This document shows, in pieces, positions 5,832 to 10,824 of a DNA stretch of 10,824 bases (position 1 is its first letter; each line of letters begins with the position of its first letter). The DNA lies in assembly GCA_937138275.1 (NCBI GenBank), contig CAKZOY010000203.1:1-10824 (forward strand), given 5' to 3'. The notes under the pieces are model-generated. The model was not told where the DNA came from and searched no databases. It saw nothing but the letters and a program-made list of their open reading frames with translations. The stretch comes from an uncultured Chloroflexota bacterium. GTDB lineage: Bacteria; Chloroflexota; Anaerolineae; B4-G1; DUEL01. The translations under genes and the position numbers were made by a program.

Positions 5832-7748
5832 TTACGGCCCCCACGAAATTCGCTGGTTCTGCCAGTTCGGCATCTCCGCACCCAGGTCAAACAGCGGGCG
5901 GAGATTCCCCCCGTCCGGCTGCATCAGGTAGATGCCCCAGAAGTTATCCCGGTACGAGAGAAAGGCAATGGTGGAGCCGTCCGGCGACCAGGCAGGAAGC
6001 CCCTCAATCGCCGGGGTGCTGAGCAGGACCTGAACCCCTCCGCTGACTCCCAGAAGATACAGGTCCCAGTTCCCCGTATGGTCGGACATATAGAGCAGGG
6101 CCTGACCGCCCGGCGCCCAGTGCAGACCGGTGTCGTTAGCGTTTCCGGTCAGGCGTACCGGGGGCTGGGAGTCGTCGGGCTGGTCCACATAGATGCCGCA
6201 GGCCGAGCCCCCGACCTCGCAACCGGTCCAGGCCAGCATGCCCGTCGGCCCCCAGACCGGCGCCCAGCCAGGCGCCACCGCTTGCGGCGCGCCGGTGCCG
6301 TCGGTGCGCGCGATATAGACGTACCAGGTCCCAGTTCCGTCGGGCGCGGCGTAGGCATAGCGGGTGCCGTCGGGGGAGAGCGTGGGCCAGGCAGCATCCC
6401 CACCAGCCCGCAGAAGTACCCGCGAGCCATCGGGCTGGAGCAGCGCAATCCCCGGCGCCAGGCGGTCGCGGTAAATCAATTGCCCCCCACCCCATCGCCA
6501 GCAGGGCTGATCGGCCCCCTCAGCCACCCGGGATACATACCCATTGGCCCCATCGGAGACAACGGTGTACAGGGCGTAGAGGCCCGTTTGGGGATTGTAC
6601 ACCGCATAGGCCAGTCGCCCGCTGGTAAAGCCCGGAACCATTGTGGTGCCCGAGGGGAGTGTCCCGGTGATCGGCGCGATCGGGGTCGGTGTGGCGACGG
6701 CACAAATTGCCGCCGCGTCATCCCGCTTCTGAACCAGGTCGGCGCTGTTCATCAGCCGCAGCGCTTGATCATACTGCGCGGCAGCCGGACACATCTCCCC
6801 CTGTTCGGCCCACAGGTTCCCGTAGGCCAGGCGCGCCTGATAGAGCCGCTGGAAGACATCCCGGTAGTTCGGCGCCAGGGCATACAGGGCTTCCAGTTGC
6901 TGGATACAAATGTCCCAATTCACCGCCCAGTACCCTAGCGCCCTGAGGTAACGACGGGCCAGTTCCAGTTCCCGCAGCGCGTCGGCGTCCAGTTCCCGCA
7001 TCTGCCCGGCCTGGTCCAGGTAGAAAATCCCCTCCTCCAGCGAATCCTGCGCCAGGGCGGCTATCCCGGCGTTGTAAAGGCTGGTGAAGAGCATCTCTTC
7101 CACCGATTCCCGTTCGTAGTCCGGGGCGAAGGCGCGCAGTTGGTTCAGGAGACGGGCGGCCCGGGGCCAGTCCTCCTGCTCAAAGGCCGCTTTTGCCTCC
7201 TCGTAGAGTTCGCGTGCCACATCCCCCGTTGCCTGGGAGGTGGGAGTAGGACGGGTCGCCAGACGGGCGCGCGCTTCGGCGAGGCCCTGTTTCGCCAGAG
7301 GGTGCTCGGGCACCAGTTGCAGGGCGTACTCAAATTCGGCGATCGCCAGTTCGTACTCCCCGGCATCCAGTCGGGCCAGCCCCCGGCGATAGTGCTCATC
7401 CGCCAGCGCCGCGCGCCGTTCCAGGCGCGCCTGCTCTCCGGCCTGAACGCCGATATACCCGGCGACGGCGAGAGCCACCGCCAGCAGGCAAAGAAAAGTC
7501 GCCAGCATCAGCAACACGAAGCGCACGCGCTTCCAGATGGTAGGGCGGGCAGAGGGCGTTTCCTCTTCCTCCGCCTCTGCGCCGATCAGCAGGGGAATCG
7601 TATCTTCCTGCACGCGGACCCAGGGAAGCGCGCGCGGGCGCCGGGGCCGACGCCCCTTCATCGGCTGGGTCTCCTCTACGTGGGCTCCGCAGCGGGGACA
7701 CAGCAGAAGCGGTTCAGGTACGTCGTATCCACATTCTGGGCAGTGCAT
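5832..7748 (-). CDS. Membrane-anchored zinc ribbon/TPR/TolB-like beta-propeller protein
   Basis: A 638-residue protein of unassigned function with a clear domain order. A zinc ribbon with two CxxC pairs (C3/C6 and C17/C20) is followed by a basic and acidic linker, a single membrane helix at about 77-99, TPR-like helices from about 114 to 345 (for example AEFEYALQLVPEHPLAKQGL and the AAFEQEDWPRAARLLNQL region), a PTP-containing linker (353-370), and a C-terminal propeller of PD40/TolB-type repeats with AWPTLSPDGTRYAYAA (453-468), HWAPGGQALLYMS (543-555) and AWSPDGSTIAFLS (586-598). With lysine/arginine before the helix, the zinc ribbon should be cytoplasmic and the rest outside. The ATG at 7746-7748 is used because AGGA lies just upstream and the CxxC ribbon begins immediately; 20 further open codons upstream contain the promoter. 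It has its own promoter downstream of the glycosyltransferase gene. A role in binding or scaffolding at the cell surface is inference only. Confidence 0.88.
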   Translation of the reverse strand: MHCPECGYDVPEPLLLCPRCGAHVEETQPMKGRRPRRPRALPWVRVQEDTIPLLIGAEAEEEETPSARPTIWKRVRFVLLMLATFLCLLAVALAVAGYIGVQAGEQARLERRAALADEHYRRGLARLDAGEYELAIAEFEYALQLVPEHPLAKQGLAEARARLATRPTPTSQATGDVARELYEEAKAAFEQEDWPRAARLLNQLRAFAPDYERESVEEMLFTSLYNAGIAALAQDSLEEGIFYLDQAGQMRELDADALRELELARRYLRALGYWAVNWDICIQQLEALYALAPNYRDVFQRLYQARLAYGNLWAEQGEMCPAAAQYDQALRLMNSADLVQKRDDAAAICAVATPTPIAPITGTLPSGTTMVPGFTSGRLAYAVYNPQTGLYALYTVVSDGANGYVSRVAEGADQPCWRWGGGQLIYRDRLAPGIALLQPDGSRVLLRAGGDAAWPTLSPDGTRYAYAAPDGTGTWYVYIARTDGTGAPQAVAPGWAPVWGPTGMLAWTGCEVGGSACGIYVDQPDDSQPPVRLTGNANDTGLHWAPGGQALLYMSDHTGNWDLYLLGVSGGVQVLLSTPAIEGLPAWSPDGSTIAFLSYRDNFWGIYLMQPDGGNLRPLFDLGAEMPNWQNQRISWGP

Positions 7749-7763
7749 AGTTCCTGAGCAAGG

Positions 7764-7791
7764 ATTATATCCGGTTTTGGATTCTTGTCCA
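7764..7791 (-). promoter_or_regulatory. Promoter of the zinc ribbon/propeller gene
   Basis: On the minus strand, TGGACA (7786-7791, one mismatch to consensus) and TATAAT (7764-7769, perfect) have a 16-nt spacer. The expected start is about 7757, giving a leader of only about 9 nt, which just contains the AGGA ribosome binding site. Confidence 0.65.
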
Positions 7792-7795
7792 GTTG

Positions 7796-7823
7796 ACGAA
7801 CCACGCACTACGGACCACGAACC
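7796..7823. repeat. Heptamer array over the glycosyltransferase stop codon
   Basis: Four heptamers in register: acgaacc, acgcact, acggacc, acgaacc. The stop codon (7808-7810, minus strand) and the last codons of the glycosyltransferase gene (LVRGP) fall inside it. Confidence 0.7.
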
Positions 7824-9400
7824 AGCACAATCGCCTCCGGATGGTCATAGACGACGAAACTCTCATCCAGGCGCGGCAGTCGCAACCAGTGCCCTCCGGG
7901 AAGACAATCGGGATGGGGAATAGGCAGACGAGTCTCCCTGAACGGGTCATCGGCCAGGACAAAGCCCGCCAGGCGCGGCGGACGGGTCCAGCAGCCCGCG
8001 GCCACAAAACCCGCTTCCCCTGCGAAAAGCGTGCGGTAATAAGCCACCGCCGCCGGAAAGCGGTCGGGCCAGCGCGAGAGCGCCCCGTACCCCCGTCGGC
8101 TGGCGACCACCACCGCGTCCGCCTCCGCCAGAATCGCCGCCATCTCCTGCTCCTTCTCCGGCCCGTCGGGGGCAAAGATGGGAAGAGTTCGCAGAACGTA
8201 CCCCTCGGCGTTCAGCGGCAGGGGATGATCCCACTCCTCCACCGCGATGACCGCCCCGGGTGGAAGATGTGCCCGAATCCAGCCCGACGCGGCGATCCAC
8301 GGATGGGGTTGCCGGTACGAGAGGACCAGGGCCAGGGAGAGCGCGCCGGCCGGAAGGGAGGCCAGTCCGGAAAGAAAAGGACCCAGGCGTGGGCGGACGG
8401 TCGCCATTCGGGCAGCGTACACTGCAAGAAACGGCATGAGCGGCAACAGATAGCGCGGGAATCTGGCGTAGAGACCCCCATAGAAGGCAAAATACGGGAG
8501 CGCCCAGGCCAGCGCGACCCATTCCGCCGAATGTCCCCCTTCCCGGGCTGCGCGGTAGGCCGTCAGGGCCAGTCCTCCAAACCCCAGAAGTCCCAGCACC
8601 GGCCCCATTCCCCAGGTCAGTTGCTGGGCGATGGGGTAGAGGTATGGGAGCGTGCCCCGATACGGGAGCGTGTAGGGCAGGATGACCGCTCCCCGAGCCA
8701 TAGACGCCTGTGCGGCGATGTTTTCCGCGAAACGGGGGAATTCCAGGACGGCGAAGGGGTTGGTGATAGCGAACGTCGCCAGGGCAAGGGCAACCATCCC
8801 GGCGACCCGCCGCACCGGCCCGCGCCGGTCTTCCGCCCCCAGTACGCCCGCAAGCGCCAGCGGCAGGAACAGAAGCAACGCCCCGGCCTTGCACCCCAGC
8901 GCCAGCCCCGCCCAGATGCCCGCCAGCCAGAAATCCCGCCTCCGGCCCCGGACGGCGAAGAGGAGCGCCCCGGTTGCGAAAAATGCCAGCGGGACATCGG
9001 CGGTGGCGAAGTGGGCTTGCTGGACGTGTATAGGCATCAGGGCCAGAAACAGACCGGCTATGAGAGGAGACGACACCCCTATGCCCTTGCCCAGGGCTAC
9101 CGTCAGAGCCACAGTACTGGCATCCAGCAGTGCGGTCAGCAGACGGGCCGCCATCAGCCGGTCGTCCCCGCCGAGAGCCAGCAACAGGTAAAGGGGCAGA
9201 TGCCCATACGGGAAAGATGGGTCTATCCGGAAGGGGTTGAGGGACGAGGGCCAGGACATCTGCTCCGCCACCCCTACCAGGTACCGCTCATCGGGGTGGG
9301 CGCCGATCCCGCCGTCCCACGCCACCCCGGTCATCCGCAGCGCCCCGGCGACCCACAGGAGCACCGCCATCCCCCAAAGCAAACGCCAATCCCTGCCCAC
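7808..9400 (-). CDS. Multi-pass glycosyltransferase, GT39/ArnT-like (GT-C fold)
   Basis: A 530-residue membrane protein with many hydrophobic helices from residue 7 to about 360, followed by a soluble C-terminal domain (about 365-530). The first loop after helix 1 contains GAHPDERYLVG, with the Asp-Glu pair (37-38) typical of GT-C enzymes of the PMT/ArnT/GT39 kind, which transfer sugars from lipid-phosphate donors on the outer face of the membrane. ATADVPLAFFATGALLF (133-149) and ARFPRYLLPLMPFLAVYAA (312-330) also fit bacterial GT39-like proteins. Donor and acceptor are unknown. The start is uncertain: GTG at 9398-9400 or TTG at 9404-9406, neither with a clear ribosome binding site and both within an octamer repeat; the next ATG (9368-9370) would remove charged residues before the first helix. 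The stop lies in another repeat array. It is transcribed divergently from the Ig-like protein gene. Confidence 0.85.
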   Translation of the reverse strand: MGRDWRLLWGMAVLLWVAGALRMTGVAWDGGIGAHPDERYLVGVAEQMSWPSSLNPFRIDPSFPYGHLPLYLLLALGGDDRLMAARLLTALLDASTVALTVALGKGIGVSSPLIAGLFLALMPIHVQQAHFATADVPLAFFATGALLFAVRGRRRDFWLAGIWAGLALGCKAGALLLFLPLALAGVLGAEDRRGPVRRVAGMVALALATFAITNPFAVLEFPRFAENIAAQASMARGAVILPYTLPYRGTLPYLYPIAQQLTWGMGPVLGLLGFGGLALTAYRAAREGGHSAEWVALAWALPYFAFYGGLYARFPRYLLPLMPFLAVYAARMATVRPRLGPFLSGLASLPAGALSLALVLSYRQPHPWIAASGWIRAHLPPGAVIAVEEWDHPLPLNAEGYVLRTLPIFAPDGPEKEQEMAAILAEADAVVVASRRGYGALSRWPDRFPAAVAYYRTLFAGEAGFVAAGCWTRPPRLAGFVLADDPFRETRLPIPHPDCLPGGHWLRLPRLDESFVVYDHPEAIVLVRGP

Positions 9401-9432
9401 GTGCAAACGTGCCCACTTGCAAACTTGCCCCT
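9393..9432. repeat. Alternating octamer repeat over the glycosyltransferase start
   Basis: Five octamers in register: ctgcccac, gtgcaaac, gtgcccac, ttgcaaac, ttgcccct. Both possible start codons of the minus-strand glycosyltransferase lie within it, as would its leader from the predicted promoter. Confidence 0.75.
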
Positions 9433-9433
9433 T

Positions 9434-9439
9434 TATGAT
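9434..9439 (+). promoter_or_regulatory. Candidate -10 element of the plus-strand pair
   Basis: TATGAT on the plus strand is 33 nt ahead of the ATG at 9472. No good -35 hexamer is found at 16-18 nt; the bases there (tgccca/gcccac) are poor. It shares its bases with the -10 of the divergent promoter. Confidence 0.4.
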
Positions 9440-9462
9440 ACACTTACCCTCACAGAAATCAA
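9435..9462 (-). promoter_or_regulatory. Promoter of the glycosyltransferase gene
   Basis: On the minus strand, TTGATT (9457-9462) and TATCAT (9435-9440) with a 16-nt spacer. The expected start near 9428 gives a leader of about 28 nt. The -35 overlaps the ribosome binding site region of the divergent plus-strand gene. Confidence 0.5.
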
Positions 9463-9471
9463 GGAGTCCCG

Positions 9472-10230
9472 ATGCGACGGCAACGATTGTCTCTGCTTCT
9501 CGGAACGTTTCTGACCGTGTTTCTTCTGGCTGGGGGACGCCTGATGGCCGCGCCGCCCCCCCAGGACAACGTGGTGATTATCACGTTCCCCAACAGCGGT
9601 GCAACCGTCAGCGGGGTGGTGCAGATTTTGGGGACGGTCACCCACCCGAATTTTGACCGCTACAGCATCTACTACGCTCCCGGTCCGGCAGCCACGGCGA
9701 CGTCCCAGTGGCAGCCCCTGGTACTGGACGTGCGGGATCAGGTGGTCAACGGCGTCCTGGCCCAGTGGGACACGACAGCCATTGCGGAGGACAGCCTTCC
9801 CATTGTGCCCAACGGTGTCTACCACATGGTGCTTATCCGCTACCGCCAGGACGGGGCGACGGACTCCTTTTTTGTGAACAACATCACCGTCCTCAACGAG
9901 GCGGTCACGCCGACGCCGACGCCCACGGAGGAGGTAGCGGAGATTCCGACGTCGGGGGCGGAGACGCCGACGGCAGTGCCGGTGGAGATGCCGCCCACTG
10001 CGACCCCGCGCCCCTCCCCCACCCCGCGGCCTGGGGAAACGCCGACATCCCCATCCGGGGGTGGTGGAACGATCCGGCTGGATACGAGCCAGATCGGTGG
10101 GGCATTTATGCGCGGAGCGCGCATCACATTGATCCTCTTCGCGGTGTGGGGCCTGTACTTGCTGGCAAAGGCCGGGTTCCGGTACTACCTGCGCACCCGC
10201 AGGCGGCCTCGGTGGCCTCAACAAGGGTAG
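9472..10230 (+). CDS. Secreted, membrane-anchored Ig-like domain protein with Thr/Pro stalk
   Basis: A 252-residue protein with no firm family name. Residues 1-27 form a signal peptide (basic MRRQR, hydrophobic LSLLLGTFLTVFLLAGG, likely cleavage after LMA). Residues 32-140 look like one beta-sandwich Ig-like module, with ITFPNSGATVSGVVQILGTV (37-56), DRYSIYYAPG and a NGVYHMVLIRYRQDG strand pair; similar modules are common in Chloroflexota surface proteins. A Thr/Pro/Ser-rich stalk runs from about 144 to 195, then a membrane helix at about 213-230 and a basic cytoplasmic tail (RTRRRPRWPQQG). The ATG at 9472 follows AAGGAG at a good distance. The pth gene starts 2 nt after its stop, so the two are co-transcribed. 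Extracellular display is well supported; ligand or partner is unknown. Confidence 0.85.
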   Translation: MRRQRLSLLLGTFLTVFLLAGGRLMAAPPPQDNVVIITFPNSGATVSGVVQILGTVTHPNFDRYSIYYAPGPAATATSQWQPLVLDVRDQVVNGVLAQWDTTAIAEDSLPIVPNGVYHMVLIRYRQDGATDSFFVNNITVLNEAVTPTPTPTEEVAEIPTSGAETPTAVPVEMPPTATPRPSPTPRPGETPTSPSGGGGTIRLDTSQIGGAFMRGARITLILFAVWGLYLLAKAGFRYYLRTRRRPRWPQQG

Positions 10231-10232
10231 CG

Positions 10233-10817
10233 ATGTATCTGATCGTCGGGTTGGGGAATCCTGGGGTCCGCTACGCGCGGAATCGCCATAATGTGGGGGC
10301 GCGTTGCCTAGCCCGACTGGCCGCAACCCACAACCTGGAGTTCAGCCGTCGGCAGAAAAATGCCCGCGTGGCCCGCGGAGAGGTCGGAGGAGTCCCGGTT
10401 CTGCTGGCGATCCCCCAGACCTTTATGAACGAAAGCGGGCGCGCGGTAGCCCCCCTGGCGCGCTTCTACCAGATGCCTCCGGAGCGCCTGATGGTGGTCT
10501 ACGACGACCTGGACCTGCCCCTGGGTGCCATCCGCATCCGTCCGGATGGAGGAAGCGGCGGGCACCGGGGGATGCAGTCGGTCATAGACCATCTGGGCAC
10601 CCAGAAATTCCCCCGTCTCCGCGTCGGTATCGGCCGTCCGCCGGGTCAAATGGACCCCGCCGATTACGTCCTCCAGAATTTCTCCCCCGATGAGGAGCCG
10701 GTGGTGGAGGAAGCCGTAGAACGAGCCATTGCGGCCATCCAGACTTGGCTCACAGAGGGGCTGGAGAAGGCGATGAGTGAGTATAACAGTCGGGAGTCGG
10801 TAGTCGGGAGTCGGTAG
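10233..10817 (+). CDS. pth: Peptidyl-tRNA hydrolase
   Basis: A 194-residue cytoplasmic enzyme that frees tRNA from prematurely released peptidyl-tRNA, of normal length for bacterial Pth. Motifs in order: MYLIVGLGNPGVRYARNRHNVG (shown here as positions 1-22) with the catalytic His at 19 and Asn at 9; PQTFMNESG with Asn66; VVYDDLDLPLG with Asp91/Asp92; GGSGGHRGMQSV (106-117); and FPRLRVGIGRP (126-136). In E. coli the segment after GGH has Asn114; here it is Arg112. The ATG at 10233 is 2 nt after the stop of the upstream gene, with AAGGG in that gene's last codons serving as ribosome binding site. The last eight or so residues (RESVVGSR) and the stop codon are written by a tandem repeat, so the native C-terminus has probably been replaced or extended. 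Confidence 0.95.
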   Translation: MYLIVGLGNPGVRYARNRHNVGARCLARLAATHNLEFSRRQKNARVARGEVGGVPVLLAIPQTFMNESGRAVAPLARFYQMPPERLMVVYDDLDLPLGAIRIRPDGGSGGHRGMQSVIDHLGTQKFPRLRVGIGRPPGQMDPADYVLQNFSPDEEPVVEEAVERAIAAIQTWLTEGLEKAMSEYNSRESVVGSR

Positions 10818-10824
10818 TCGGGAG
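10788..10824. repeat. Heptamer array over the pth stop codon, continuing past the window
   Basis: Alternating heptamers agtcggg and agtcggt, a little over five units, running off the right edge. The stop codon of pth (10815-10817) lies inside the array, which begins eight or nine codons earlier. Confidence 0.88.

Noticed and set aside
7793..9514. Open frame of about 570 codons on the plus strand opposite the glycosyltransferase
   Set aside because: Arg/Gln/Pro-rich, without hydrophobic pattern or domain; it also runs through the divergent promoter and into the Ig-like protein gene.
9708..10232. N-terminal extension of pth in the same frame
   Set aside because: The extra codons overlap the Ig-like protein gene in another frame and give a low-complexity peptide; the ATG at 10233 begins the canonical Pth N-terminus.

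Overview
This is a GC-rich window of about 10.8 kb from a bacterial chromosome. Several things suggest Chloroflexota, probably Anaerolineae: the gene types (a multi-TM GT39-like protein, a zinc ribbon/TPR/beta-propeller membrane protein, and an Ig-like protein with a Thr/Pro stalk), and short tandem repeats filling the gaps between genes. This placement is inference from style, not from a marker gene. No mobile element, phage gene, rRNA or CRISPR array is visible.

Layout. On the minus strand, read from right to left, 5347 down to 189 encodes an ABC importer of the BMP/nucleoside type. It consists of a double-NBD ATPase (3833-5347), a protein joining a BMP-type substrate-binding domain to the first permease (1630-3822), and a second permease (189-1496). 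Upstream of it lies a minus-strand tRNA-Asn(GTT) at 5665-5737, with a consensus promoter and its own intrinsic terminator. The interval 5348-5616 between them has no gene but carries a REP-like palindrome flanked by two inverted 9-nt repeat arrays. Further right, still on the minus strand, are a zinc ribbon/TPR/beta-propeller membrane protein (5832-7748) and a GT39-like multi-pass glycosyltransferase (7808-9400). A 71-nt divergent region with a symmetric -10 element (TATNATA on both strands) separates these from a plus-strand pair: an Ig-like membrane-anchored surface protein (9472-10230) and peptidyl-tRNA hydrolase pth (10233-10817).

How the genes fit together. The three transporter genes provide all the parts of one importer: two NBDs, two permeases and a ligand-binding domain. 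The binding domain is unusual because it is fused to a permease and has no export signal; an in-frame stop just upstream leaves no room for one. The arginine-rich segment before the first membrane helix would keep the domain in the cytoplasm under the positive-inside rule. This is the most interesting biological point in the window.

The second theme is repeat arrays with a 7-, 8- or 9-nt period at almost every gene boundary. They supply the last codons and stop codon of both pth and the glycosyltransferase, and they surround the glycosyltransferase start codon. The unit sequences differ between arrays, but the short fixed period recurs.
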